Positions 54,571-63,935 of a stretch of 64,000 nt of DNA are shown one piece after another. Under the pieces are notes generated by a model. The model ran no database searches, was not told the DNA's origin, and saw nothing but the letters and a program-made list of their open reading frames with translations. Every line of letters begins with the position of its first letter. Within the stretch, counting starts at the first letter, position 1. The stretch lies in contig CAZHPA010000004.1 in the NCBI GenBank assembly GCA_964533945.1, forward strand, positions 24,335-88,334, in the 5' to 3' direction. Source of the DNA: CAZHPA01 sp964533945. GTDB lineage: Bacteria; Bacillota; Clostridia; Lachnospirales; WRBF01. A program made the position numbers and the translations under genes.

Positions 54571-54603
54571 AAGTCTTAGAAAACTTGGAAAGGAGAAAAT
54601 TTT

Positions 54604-55992
54604 ATGGGCAGAGAAGTTAAATGTTTTTTCTGTTTTGAATACTTTAAGCCAGAAGAAGCGCACTTTAGGGCAAAAAAGCATATTAAAAAAATAGATAGCC
54701 TAAGCGAAGACGAGTATGTCGTTGATGAAAAATTAAAAGCTTACTATAAAAAATTTTTGCAATATGATGATGACAGTGCAGAAAGTGCCGCAAGGCTTCT
54801 TCCAACGTTTAAAATAGACCAAAACCGAAAAATTGTTGAAGTTAGTTACAATAGCTTGGGAATCGAAGGAAGCTGTCTTGAAAAAGAAGCCGACCACGGA
54901 ATGCCTATTAAAATTAAGTTCGACAGGCGATTATATGAATCGAACGTTGACTGCTACGAAACGGATGAACGGCTTTGCCCCCATTGCCACAATCGCCTTC
55001 CTGTTGGCTTTGGGCTTAGAAAATCAATTATAATTTCGGTTATAGGAGATACATATTCGGGTAAAACAGTATTTCTAACCGTGCTTTTAAAAGAACTTGC
55101 AAGTGGAAATAATAAATTTGAAACTTCATTATCGTATATAGGAAAAGATTTGTCGCCAAAAGAAACGCTATATGCTGCAAGGAGGAAATTGTATGAAGAA
55201 AGAAAACTTCCCGAATCAACGCAAACAGGCACAATGCTTCCCCCGTTTTTATTTAATTGCAAATACAAGCGCTTTAACGAGCGAAAGCAATTAATAGAAG
55301 AAGATATAGATATTGCAATATACGACATTGCAGGGGAAAATTGCCGAGATGAAGGCAAAATGGAAGCTTTAGCTCCAAACGTTAAAAATTCGGATGGAAT
55401 AATATTTTTGCTTAACCCAATGGCATTAAGCGATGTTTCTGACTATTACAGACATATTGGCACACATTCCGGCGAAACAAGCACATATAGCCAAGAAATG
55501 GTTTTAGAAGCTATCCATAATGCAATAACGGGAAGTTCTATTGAAAAATGTGAAATACCTTTGGCGCTTGTTGTTTCTAAAACCGACAACCTTTGGAAAG
55601 AAGAAGTTAATTTAGATTTTTTCACAAGAAACCCTCAAAGTCCAATGTTAAAAAGGAATTTTCAATTTGAAAAGCATGCCGGCTATTTTGATAAAATAGA
55701 GGAACTTAACATAAGTAATTCCGTTAAAGACTTTTTAAATAGCACAGATGCCAAAAGCTTTGTAAACTTTATTGGCAGCAACTTTAAAAATCAAAGTTAT
55801 TTCGCAGTTTCTGCATTGGGAAACGAGCCAAATATTTATATAGACGAAAGCGAAAGAGTTATTGGAATTATTGAAAAAAGCATACGGCCTTTTAGAATTT
55901 TAGAGCCTCTTTATTGGATTTTATGCAAAAATGGGCTTATTTTAGAAAGCGATTTCACACCAAAAAAACAAAAGCGATTCTTGTTTTTTTAA
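54604..55992 (+). CDS. Zinc-finger TRAFAC-type GTPase
   Basis: A 462-residue protein. Two cysteine pairs (C7-x2-C10 and CPHC 125-128) enclose a zinc site before the GTPase domain. Walker A is GDTYSGKT (148-155), switch II is YDIAGE (240-245) and the base motif is SKTD (325-328), so the core G motifs are intact. The family matches the distinct GTPases known to sit beside tubulin-like and vWA genes (called DO-GTPase in domain databases, from memory). It probably acts as the regulatory switch of this system. Confidence 0.8.
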   Translation: MGREVKCFFCFEYFKPEEAHFRAKKHIKKIDSLSEDEYVVDEKLKAYYKKFLQYDDDSAESAARLLPTFKIDQNRKIVEVSYNSLGIEGSCLEKEADHGMPIKIKFDRRLYESNVDCYETDERLCPHCHNRLPVGFGLRKSIIISVIGDTYSGKTVFLTVLLKELASGNNKFETSLSYIGKDLSPKETLYAARRKLYEERKLPESTQTGTMLPPFLFNCKYKRFNERKQLIEEDIDIAIYDIAGENCRDEGKMEALAPNVKNSDGIIFLLNPMALSDVSDYYRHIGTHSGETSTYSQEMVLEAIHNAITGSSIEKCEIPLALVVSKTDNLWKEEVNLDFFTRNPQSPMLKRNFQFEKHAGYFDKIEELNISNSVKDFLNSTDAKSFVNFIGSNFKNQSYFAVSALGNEPNIYIDESERVIGIIEKSIRPFRILEPLYWILCKNGLILESDFTPKKQKRFLFF

Positions 55993-56017
55993 GATTAACA
56001 TAATATGGTGAATTAAA

Positions 56018-57478
56018 GTGGCAAACCAGCATTATTATACACGCAGTGATAAAGGCTTATATTCAAAGCTTGCAGGCTATGATACAATAGAAGCAACAAA
56101 AGACTTAACCGAAAGCTATGTTAAAAATAACGTGCATAGGTTTTGTTTTTATGAAATGCACAATTTTTACGACGACGAAAAAGACGCTATGCCAAACATA
56201 TATTTTTGCTCTAAAGTTGCTTCATTTAAAAGTAAAAGTAAAAACGAATACAATATAATTTTTGGGAAAAACGCATACGTAAAAGACGTAAGGGGCTGCT
56301 TTTATTCGCATTCAATAATAATTTCAAGTACAGAAGAAATTAAATACGCATTGGAAAACTATGAACTTATTTTAAACTATAACGATTTTGAGTTTAAACC
56401 GCCGCTTAATGAAATTAATTTTTTAAGCCTAGAAAAAGAAAATATATTTATAAGCAGAAAGCTAGTTTTTTCATATTTAGGCATAAACGAAGCGGCTTTT
56501 TCCAAGCTTTTATATTGTTGCGTTATGTCTTTTGCTTCCAAAAAAATTGTATATGTTAAGCTAAACTGCAAACGTAACAATTGCTCGGAGATGGCAAGGC
56601 GTATTTTAACATACATTTTCAAAGCCCTTCCTCCTTCAATACGCAAAAGCCTAAGCTTTATAACATATACACCAATTTTAAAGCTTCCCAATTATTTTAA
56701 TATTGTTTTTGTAGACAAAAAAACAGATTTATCATCAGTATCTAATGACTTTGTTGTTGACTTAACCGCAAGTGTTTTGTTTAATATAGAAAGTGACTAT
56801 ATAAATTTTTATGCGTTGCATATTATGCAAGACAATGTTCAAATTGTTGAAAAAGCCGAAGTGCTGTTTCAAGATTTTGTTTTTAATGCAAATTCAAAAA
56901 GCGGCAACATAATGGAACAGCTTAATAAACATACTGCTGCAATTAAGCTTGCGTTTAAGCGATATTTAGACTTATTTTGTATTAAGGAAACAAGGAGCAA
57001 AATTGTTGCAACTCAGTATTTTACTCTTTTATGTTTTTCAGCAGAATTAATTAGCTTAAACGACAATTTGTTTTGCGATTTTTTAAACATTGCTTTAAAC
57101 AGCCTTAAAAATTATCGTGAACTATGTAAAAAAGCACAACTTTCATTGTTTGAATATTTGCTTTTAAGACGCTTTGAAAACAAAGAACTATATTTAGAAT
57201 ACGGAAAGTTTCTGTTTGTTTATAGTGATAAACAATATTTTTACAAGCAAGCCGCTTTTAAAATAGGACAAGTAGAAAATTATAAAGAACTTTTGGAGCT
57301 TTCCTACTTTTATTTAACAGGACTTAAAAACTTTTCCGAGTATATAGACCTTAATTTATATATTGAAAAATTTAAGGCAGAAATTATTTTAAAGAGCTTG
57401 TCCTTTGGGAAAAATTGTTCTTTAGAAAACTTGGACTTTGTAAAGCAAGAAATCTTTTCTTTATGGGAAGTTAGATAA
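56018..57478 (+). CDS. GTPase-associated protein 1-like, N2 type
   Basis: A 486-residue protein opening with NQHYYTRSDKGLYSKLAGYD, the signature of the GAP1 N-terminal domain type 2. A middle domain (FSKLLYCCVMSFASKKIVYV, then PPSIRKSLSFITYTP) resembles GAP1-M. No enzymatic residues are evident. It is encoded directly after the GTPase, consistent with being its effector or regulator. Start is GTG 56018. Names are from memory of the domain families. Confidence 0.7.
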   Translation: MANQHYYTRSDKGLYSKLAGYDTIEATKDLTESYVKNNVHRFCFYEMHNFYDDEKDAMPNIYFCSKVASFKSKSKNEYNIIFGKNAYVKDVRGCFYSHSIIISSTEEIKYALENYELILNYNDFEFKPPLNEINFLSLEKENIFISRKLVFSYLGINEAAFSKLLYCCVMSFASKKIVYVKLNCKRNNCSEMARRILTYIFKALPPSIRKSLSFITYTPILKLPNYFNIVFVDKKTDLSSVSNDFVVDLTASVLFNIESDYINFYALHIMQDNVQIVEKAEVLFQDFVFNANSKSGNIMEQLNKHTAAIKLAFKRYLDLFCIKETRSKIVATQYFTLLCFSAELISLNDNLFCDFLNIALNSLKNYRELCKKAQLSLFEYLLLRRFENKELYLEYGKFLFVYSDKQYFYKQAAFKIGQVENYKELLELSYFYLTGLKNFSEYIDLNLYIEKFKAEIILKSLSFGKNCSLENLDFVKQEIFSLWEVR

Positions 57479-57517
57479 AATGGGGATAATAGAGAAAACG
57501 GGTAAGAAGGTGATAAA

Positions 57518-60500
57518 ATGAAATATCAATATATTTACGGAAGGCTAGATAAAGATACAGGAACAATTGCAGGATACAGAACTATAAAAAGTAACGACAA
57601 AGGAAAATATACAAACGACAGCTCTATTAAAAAATATTTAAACGTTAAATTCGATTTGCCTTCAAATTGCCATTTTGATTTAAGACCCGAACCAAAAGTG
57701 TTTGTTAGCAAACTTTCAGGTAAAAATATTTCAGCTGTTGGCAAATCGGTTATTTTAGCAGGCGATAGAGAAAATAAGCTTGACCACTTTCACATTTTTG
57801 ATGATGAAGATAAAATTGACTTGTGCAAAAACTTTGAAAAAATATTTAGCATTAAAGCCGAAAATTTTGTAACAACAATAAAAGAAGCTGTTGAATTTAA
57901 CGTTAACCAAGAAGATATATTTTCCAAATATACATATAGTTCTAAAAGAAAAATTTTAAATAGCTTCAATATTTCAAACGATATGTTCCGAGCCTTAATA
58001 TTTGCAGCATTTGAAGCAGCTGCTTCTTCAAGCGTAATATATTTTATTAGTAAAGATAGTGGATATGACCAAGTTGTTGAAAATGAGAAGCTTATTTGGC
58101 TAATATATTCGTTTTTGCCTTGGCAGCTTATTGAAAAATTAGGGTTTATAACATACTTCAAACTTATAGAGCCGGGAGCTAATTATAGATTAAATGCAAA
58201 TATAAAGCTTAGGTTTGTTGAAGACAATGAAGAAAACAGAAGCCAAGCAGCTAAACAAGAAAAAGAGGATAATTATGTTTTTAATTTATCAACCGGCTAC
58301 TACACAAATAAAAATATTGATAAAAATAATTCTCAATTTTTAGGCTTTTTAGTTGATGCGATAGAAGATGAAACGGCTAATCAAACTATCAAACAGTTTT
58401 ATGAAAATTTGCAGCATTGCATAAAAAACGGCGATTATTCGCTTGCAAAATTTTCTCTTGTTGATAGCTTATTTTTACTTCAATATTCCAAATCGTTCGA
58501 TATTATTGGTTTAACAAAAGAACTAGCTATAAACTACAATAGTTTTAGCGATGATATGAAAAAACACTTTGAAGAAAGCTTTTTAAAAAGTGTAATGACA
58601 AGCTGCCCCGAAGATGCTACAGGTAAAAAACGATATTTCAAGTTGTTTGCTGAAATATATAACAATGTTCCAACTGTAAAAAACTATATTATTAACTACT
58701 TTGCCAATCAAATTAGCAGCGATAAAAGCAATTTGCAAGTTATGCAATTTGAAGGAGAACTTAAACAGCACCTTGAAACCGAGCTTTTAACAAACCCGAA
58801 CTATACCGATGGTGGAGTTTTTCTTATTAATAGCTTTTTTGAAAAATTAGAACAAGCTTCGTCATGCACAATTTCAGAAGTTGTTGACCAGCTTTGTGAA
58901 ATTGCAAGCATTTCACCTGAATTAATTTTAAAACTTGATTTAGAGTACTTTTTTGAAAAATATGAAGATAGACCTTTAAGTAACGCAGGTTTTGAGCAAT
59001 ATGTAAGCAATTTTTATAAGCTTAAAAAAATACTGCAAAATGCTAAACTTAATAAAAAGAAAGTTGCGCAACTTTTAGAACTGCATTTTAACATTTGCTT
59101 TAACCATTTAAAAAAGCAACTTGATTACAACTATGGCAACCAAATAAAACGCATAAACGCTTTTTTTGAAGTTTCGGGTGTTGTATATACATACGAAGAC
59201 TTTTCAAGTTGTAACCAATATAAACAATATTTCGAGAAGCATTTTATATGGGAAATTGAAAATTTGCCGCTACTTAAATACTTATCCGAATGGGTATTTA
59301 AGTTTACTAAGAAATATTCAAAAGCTAAATTTATGAATGACGCTTTAACTCAAATTTTAGACAGAATTTTTGAAAATATGAGCGAGCAGCAAATACTGTC
59401 TGAATTAAAAAATTGGTCAGATGACCTTGTAAGTTGTATTAATAATAGAAATATAAAAAGTAAATTAATTAAGCTTAAACAGTTAGAAATATTTGAAGAT
59501 TGCTTGGAAGAAAGAAAATATGATGATATAAAACAATTTTTATACGATTATGAAGAATTTCAACAACCGGCTAAATCTTGGATTTTTAGAATTAAAGAAG
59601 AAAACGGCGGCGATTTATCAAATATTAAGAAATTTGATTATAGTATTTTACCTTATATTTTTAAAGAAGATATTGGATTAATACCTTCTATATTGCCCGA
59701 TAACATTAAAGCTTGGGTTTGCTGCTTGCAAGAGCTTAAAAGAGCAGGCATTCAATACAATCCTAAAGATTGGAGTATACAAGGCAATAAAAAATTATTA
59801 AAAGAACATAGCAAGCTTTCAGAGGATGACAAAAAGCTATTTAACGTTCGTGGAGTTAGCACAGACGGCGGTAAAATTATTCGCAACCTTTTATTGCTTC
59901 AATTGGGCGTTAGCATTATTACACATTTTTCTATATTTTTATATAATTTTACTTCCGTAACAACAAATGTTACAACAACGTGTACTATAAGCGCTTCCGT
60001 TTCTTTTGTTTTATTGCTTATATATGGAATTTTTGCAGGCTTATTAAAAGGAAATGCAAAAGTTAGCGTTTTAATTTATTTGCTTTCAACTATAACAAGC
60101 GTTGTTTTTGCTTTTAACGCTTTTGTAATGCTTGCAGATTTTCCTAAACTAAATAATTCAGTTATGCAACTTTACAAAGATATGTATTCTATAAAAACCG
60201 ACAGTGAAAAGCCAACAATTGCAATTAAAAAAGTTGCCGTTAAGGACAAAGATGCCGAACAATTTGTTGAATTAAAAGGAAACAAAGCTTATAGGTTTGC
60301 AGTTTTTAAAGGTGATATAGTAGAAATAGATTTTAGTTGCGAAGACAATTTAGAACTTAAAGAGCAAAAAGTCTTTTTAAACTATGAGCAATACGGTGGC
60401 AAAAACTTAGTGCAGTTAAATATGGGTAACTATAGAACGGGCAAGCATACAATTAAAATTGATGCCATTGACAGTTTCGGTAATGAAGAAACTAAAACAA

Positions 60501-60568
60501 TTACCATATTAAGCCTCCCAAATAGATTTAAACAATATGTATCAAAATTTAAAATACAATTGTATTAA
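57518..60568 (+). CDS. Large membrane-anchored GAP1-like protein
   Basis: A 1016-residue protein. The N-terminus (YQYIYGRLDKDTGTIAGYRT) resembles GAP1-N1. The segment FRALIFAAFEAAASSSVIYF followed by PWQLIEKLGFITYFK matches the middle domain of its upstream neighbour. A long helical region follows, then three membrane helices (about 790-880) and an outside Ig-like domain (about 890-1010, IDFSCEDNLELKEQKVFL). It would tether the GTPase-associated module to the membrane. It ends the operon. Confidence 0.7.
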   Translation: MKYQYIYGRLDKDTGTIAGYRTIKSNDKGKYTNDSSIKKYLNVKFDLPSNCHFDLRPEPKVFVSKLSGKNISAVGKSVILAGDRENKLDHFHIFDDEDKIDLCKNFEKIFSIKAENFVTTIKEAVEFNVNQEDIFSKYTYSSKRKILNSFNISNDMFRALIFAAFEAAASSSVIYFISKDSGYDQVVENEKLIWLIYSFLPWQLIEKLGFITYFKLIEPGANYRLNANIKLRFVEDNEENRSQAAKQEKEDNYVFNLSTGYYTNKNIDKNNSQFLGFLVDAIEDETANQTIKQFYENLQHCIKNGDYSLAKFSLVDSLFLLQYSKSFDIIGLTKELAINYNSFSDDMKKHFEESFLKSVMTSCPEDATGKKRYFKLFAEIYNNVPTVKNYIINYFANQISSDKSNLQVMQFEGELKQHLETELLTNPNYTDGGVFLINSFFEKLEQASSCTISEVVDQLCEIASISPELILKLDLEYFFEKYEDRPLSNAGFEQYVSNFYKLKKILQNAKLNKKKVAQLLELHFNICFNHLKKQLDYNYGNQIKRINAFFEVSGVVYTYEDFSSCNQYKQYFEKHFIWEIENLPLLKYLSEWVFKFTKKYSKAKFMNDALTQILDRIFENMSEQQILSELKNWSDDLVSCINNRNIKSKLIKLKQLEIFEDCLEERKYDDIKQFLYDYEEFQQPAKSWIFRIKEENGGDLSNIKKFDYSILPYIFKEDIGLIPSILPDNIKAWVCCLQELKRAGIQYNPKDWSIQGNKKLLKEHSKLSEDDKKLFNVRGVSTDGGKIIRNLLLLQLGVSIITHFSIFLYNFTSVTTNVTTTCTISASVSFVLLLIYGIFAGLLKGNAKVSVLIYLLSTITSVVFAFNAFVMLADFPKLNNSVMQLYKDMYSIKTDSEKPTIAIKKVAVKDKDAEQFVELKGNKAYRFAVFKGDIVEIDFSCEDNLELKEQKVFLNYEQYGGKNLVQLNMGNYRTGKHTIKIDAIDSFGNEETKTITILSLPNRFKQYVSKFKIQLY

Positions 60569-60576
60569 TTTTAAGA

Positions 60577-60603
60577 GGGTGCTAACTAAATAATGTTGCA
60601 CCC
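60577..60603 (+). terminator. Hairpin after the tubulin-like operon
   Basis: GGGTGC-T-AAC pairs with GTT-GCACCC around an eight-base loop. No T-run follows, so it may be a processing or stability hairpin rather than a strict terminator. Confidence 0.4.
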
Positions 60604-60663
60604 CTAAGCGGCAAATAAATTCAGCATAAAAATTAGTGCTTTGTTTAATATAGGAGGTTAAAG

Positions 60664-61137
60664 TTGAGAACTGTTGAAATTTATACAGACGGCGCATGTT
60701 CTGGCAATCCGGGAGCAGGCGGATACGGTGTTGTGCTTTTATATGGAGATGCCAAAAAAGAACTTTCAGGAGGATACAAACTAACAACAAACAACCGAAT
60801 GGAAATTATAGCGGTTATTAAAGGATTGGAAGCCTTAAAAGAACCGTGCAACGTTACTATATATTCCGATTCAAAATATGTTGTTGATGCTATTCAAAAA
60901 GGTTGGGTTTTGCGTTGGAAAAAAAACGGCTGGTTTAGAAACAAAACTGAAAAAGCACTTAATATAGACCTTTGGGAAAAAATGCTTAATCTTTTAAACG
61001 TGCATAATGTAAAGTTTGTTTGGGTTAAAGGGCATTCTTCAAATGTTCTAAACGAACGATGCGATTTTTTAGGCAGAGAAGCTATTAAAAACGAGAAACT
61101 TTTAGAAGACGAAAACTACATTAAAAACATTTTATGA
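60664..61137 (+). CDS. rnhA: Ribonuclease HI
   Basis: A 157-residue RNase H that degrades RNA of RNA-DNA hybrids. The motif EIYTDGACSGNPGAGG holds the first catalytic Asp, ME in TTNNRMEI the Glu, YSDSKYVVDAI the next Asp, and the basic handle QKGWVLRWKKNGW is present. Start TTG 60664 after GGAGG. Length is normal. Confidence 0.96.
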   Translation: MRTVEIYTDGACSGNPGAGGYGVVLLYGDAKKELSGGYKLTTNNRMEIIAVIKGLEALKEPCNVTIYSDSKYVVDAIQKGWVLRWKKNGWFRNKTEKALNIDLWEKMLNLLNVHNVKFVWVKGHSSNVLNERCDFLGREAIKNEKLLEDENYIKNIL

Positions 61138-61206
61138 AATTTTACTAAAATAACAAAAATATTTTTATAAATTTTGAATTAAATTTAAACTTCTTTATAA
61201 AATATG

Positions 61207-61235
61207 TTGACAAGCATATTTTTATGTGTTATTCT
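61207..61235 (+). promoter_or_regulatory. Promoter of the cold-shock gene
   Basis: TTGACA, a 17-base spacer ending in TGT, then TATTCT (extended -10). The leader would be about 40 bases. Confidence 0.65.
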
Positions 61236-61280
61236 TTGTTTTGTCGAGAACATTTTGTATATTTTTTAGGAGGATTTTAA

Positions 61281-61481
61281 ATGAAAACAGGTACAGTAAA
61301 ATGGTTTAACGCAGAAAAAGGTTTTGGATTCATTTCCGTTCCGGGCGAAGATGACGTGTTTGTCCATTTCTCAGCAATTAATTCCGAAGGATTCAAAACT
61401 TTAGAAGAAGGACAAGAAGTTAATTTTGAAGTAGTTCAAGGTGCTAAAGGTCCTCAGGCTGCAAATGTAGTTCGTGCGTAA
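61281..61481 (+). CDS. cspA: Cold-shock domain protein
   Basis: A 66-residue single cold-shock domain with both RNA-binding motifs, GFGFI and VFVHF, and the [14 protein letters not shown] start. It binds single-stranded RNA or DNA as a chaperone. A strong AGGAGG and a good promoter suggest high expression. It is monocistronic, ending in a terminator. Confidence 0.96.
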   Translation: MKTGTVKWFNAEKGFGFISVPGEDDVFVHFSAINSEGFKTLEEGQEVNFEVVQGAKGPQAANVVRA

Positions 61482-61563
61482 CTTTTTACGATATCGACCT
61501 AGACCCCTCTAATGGGGATATATAAATGACGCAGCTATAAAAGGCAGTGTCAAAGGCATCAAG

Positions 61564-61593
61564 CCTTTCATAGTTTTTATGAAAGGTTTTTTT
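61564..61593 (+). terminator. Terminator after the cold-shock gene
   Basis: CCTTTCATA pairs with TATGAAAGG, followed by seven T residues. Confidence 0.9.
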
Positions 61594-61613
61594 AGTTGAA
61601 AACGAGGTAATAT

Positions 61614-63206
61614 ATGAGTGATAATAAGCATTCCTTCTTAAAACAGGCTACAATACTAGCCGTCGCTTCTTTAATCGTTAGATTTATTGGCTTTTTATAT
61701 CGTATTCCATTAACTAATTTAATCGGCGATGAGGGCAATGGAATTTATGCTGCAGGCTATAATTTATATACCCTGTTTTTTATTATGTCGTCTGCAGGGC
61801 TTCCGGCTGCAATTTCTAAAATGGTTTCAGAACGCATTGCATTAAAACAATACAGGAATGCACACGAAGTTTTTAAAGTGTCGCTTTTAGTTTCTTCTGT
61901 TTCTGGTGCTTTTGCGTTTTTAATTTTGTTTTTTGGCGCCGAAAAGTTTACCCAATTAATAAAATATCCATCCAGCTATTATTCTATTTTAACACTTTCT
62001 CCAACGGTTTTAATTGTTGCTGTAATGGCGGTTTTTAGAGGATATTTTCAAGGCATGAAAAAAACAACCCCAACTGCAATTTCTCAAATTGTTGAACAAA
62101 TTTTTAATGCGGTGTTCAGCGTATATTTGGCGTTTGTTTTAATTTCAAGAGGCGTTGAATTTGGAGCCGCAGGCGGAACGGGTGGAACAGGTATTGGCGC
62201 TCTGGCTGGTTTAATAGTTATTGTTTTAATATATTATATAGTTTCTCCTGCAATTAAAAAGAGAGCATTGTTAGATACAAATTCTGAACAATTTGAAAGT
62301 AGAAAAGATATTGCAAAAATTTTACTTTTAACTGCCACTCCAATAATAATTGGAACGGCAATTTTCAGCCTTACAAATATAATAGATATGACTATGGTTA
62401 AAGATAGGCTTGCGGCTTCTAATGCTTTTGAATCGTTTGAAATAGATGCTTTGTATGGTCAATTGACAGGAAAATATGTTGTTTTAACTACTTTGCCTGT
62501 TTCAATTGCTACAGCGTTTGCAACGGTTTCTGTTCCAACTATTGCGTCATCTTATATACTAAAAGATATTGAATCAGTGCAGCGAAAAATAAATGTTGCA
62601 ATTAGGCTTTCTATGATTTTATCTATTCCGGCAGCAGTTGGAATAGGCGTTTTAAGCGACCAATTTCTACTTTTGCTTTTCCCAAAATTTCCGGAAGGCG
62701 GAATGCTTTTAAAAATTGGGGCAATAAGCATAATATTTTTAGCTTTGGCGCAAATTGTAACAGGAATTTTACAAGGCACAGGGAAAGTTTTTGTTCCCGC
62801 TATAACTGCTTTTTTGGGTGCTATTGTTAAAATTCCTTTAAACTATTTTCTGCTTGCCAACCCAAAACTAAACATTTTGGGCGCTGTTATTAGCACAATC
62901 GGTTGTTATGCAGTTGCTTCAATTATTGATTTAATTATAATGTGCAAAACAACTAAAGTTAAACTAGACTATTCGGGAGCTTTTATTAAGCCACTTATAT
63001 CTTCGGTTGTAATGGGGTTTGTGTGCTTTATTGGCTATTACTGTGTATTTTTTATTTATCCTTCAAATACTATAGCTTGCATTTTTTCGATAGCTGCAGG
63101 GATAGCTGCATATTTTGGATTTATGGTTTTAATTAAAGGCTTTAGACGCGAAGATTTATTGCAAATGCCTTTTGGCGCTAAAATTGCAAACACGCTTCAT
63201 ATATAA
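61614..63206 (+). CDS. SpoVB/MurJ-like polysaccharide flippase
   Basis: A 530-residue membrane protein with about 14 helices of the MOP flippase superfamily. The N-terminal FLKQATILAVASLIVRFIGFLYRIPLTNLIGDEGNGIY and the SAGLPAAISKMVSE segment are typical of the SpoVB/YtgP group. These move lipid-linked peptidoglycan precursors, in SpoVB's case for the spore cortex. Start ATG 61614. It precedes a BofC-domain gene, so a sporulation role is possible but YtgP/MurJ housekeeping cannot be excluded. Confidence 0.85.
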   Translation: MSDNKHSFLKQATILAVASLIVRFIGFLYRIPLTNLIGDEGNGIYAAGYNLYTLFFIMSSAGLPAAISKMVSERIALKQYRNAHEVFKVSLLVSSVSGAFAFLILFFGAEKFTQLIKYPSSYYSILTLSPTVLIVAVMAVFRGYFQGMKKTTPTAISQIVEQIFNAVFSVYLAFVLISRGVEFGAAGGTGGTGIGALAGLIVIVLIYYIVSPAIKKRALLDTNSEQFESRKDIAKILLLTATPIIIGTAIFSLTNIIDMTMVKDRLAASNAFESFEIDALYGQLTGKYVVLTTLPVSIATAFATVSVPTIASSYILKDIESVQRKINVAIRLSMILSIPAAVGIGVLSDQFLLLLFPKFPEGGMLLKIGAISIIFLALAQIVTGILQGTGKVFVPAITAFLGAIVKIPLNYFLLANPKLNILGAVISTIGCYAVASIIDLIIMCKTTKVKLDYSGAFIKPLISSVVMGFVCFIGYYCVFFIYPSNTIACIFSIAAGIAAYFGFMVLIKGFRREDLLQMPFGAKIANTLHI

Positions 63207-63274
63207 TTTTTTGCCTTATATAGTATAGATTTTGAAAAATATGGAAATAATCTATGCTACAGAGGTGATATAAT

Positions 63275-63862
63275 ATGAAAATACTAAAATATTCTTTAAT
63301 TGTATTTGGCTGCATAGCTATTGGCATTATTGGAATTTTTGCCGGATATAATATATTTAAACCAGATAAAATTTATGTTGATGAATTAGAACTTGTTGAA
63401 GACAGTCAAGAACCTGCAGTTTTAGAGGCTTCATTAACAACAACGCCATCGGCATCTTTTGAAAAAATTATGTCAACAACAAATATTGTTTACGAATATT
63501 ACTATACAGAAGACGGAAAAACCGAAAGAACAGAAGAAGAACCCCCATATTTTCTGTTGAATTTAACAGAAAAAGCATTAGCGGACAAGCTAAGTGATTG
63601 GGAAATTTTAAGCTTTAGCACAGATGAAGTTGTACTTAGAAAAAATGTTTCGGCAAAAAGCGACCAGCACTACATAGTGTCGGATTTAGACGGATATGTT
63701 GCTGTTTTTTATGAAACCCCAATTAACGGAACTCGTTTAAAAGAAATGACTAACACTCCAATTATTGCACTTTCCCAAGTTGAGCAAAACAGGCTTAAAG
63801 AAGGAATCTATATTTCTGGAAAAGAAGAACTTATTAAAATTTTAGAAGATTATGGAAGTTAA
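63275..63862 (+). CDS. BofC C-terminal-domain-like membrane protein
   Basis: A 195-residue protein with one N-terminal membrane helix (about 6-28) and an external domain. The ending YIVSDLDGYVAVFYE, then LKEMTNTPIIALSQVEQNRLKEGI, then EELIKILEDYGS is close to the BofC C-terminal domain. BofC in Bacillus tunes sigma-K activation from the forespore side. Many Clostridia carry similar proteins of unknown role. It follows the flippase with AGAGGTG before ATG 63275. Confidence 0.75.
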   Translation: MKILKYSLIVFGCIAIGIIGIFAGYNIFKPDKIYVDELELVEDSQEPAVLEASLTTTPSASFEKIMSTTNIVYEYYYTEDGKTERTEEEPPYFLLNLTEKALADKLSDWEILSFSTDEVVLRKNVSAKSDQHYIVSDLDGYVAVFYETPINGTRLKEMTNTPIIALSQVEQNRLKEGIYISGKEELIKILEDYGS

Positions 63863-63865
63863 AAT

Positions 63866-63925
63866 AAAAGACCTTCCGCCGCTTTTCTGTTTTATATAGC
63901 AGAATACGGATAAAAGGTCTTTTTT
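63866..63925. terminator. Large bidirectional terminator
   Basis: AAAAGACCTT pairs with AAGGTCTTTT at the ends; TTCTG with CAGAA and CCG with CGG lie inside. A T-run follows on the plus strand. Confidence 0.85.
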
Positions 63926-63935
63926 GGTGCTTCTA

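Noticed and set aside
61242..61280. Cold-shock RNA thermosensor leader upstream of cspA
   Set aside because: Predicted 5' leader of about 40 bases is too short for the long structured leaders of that type.
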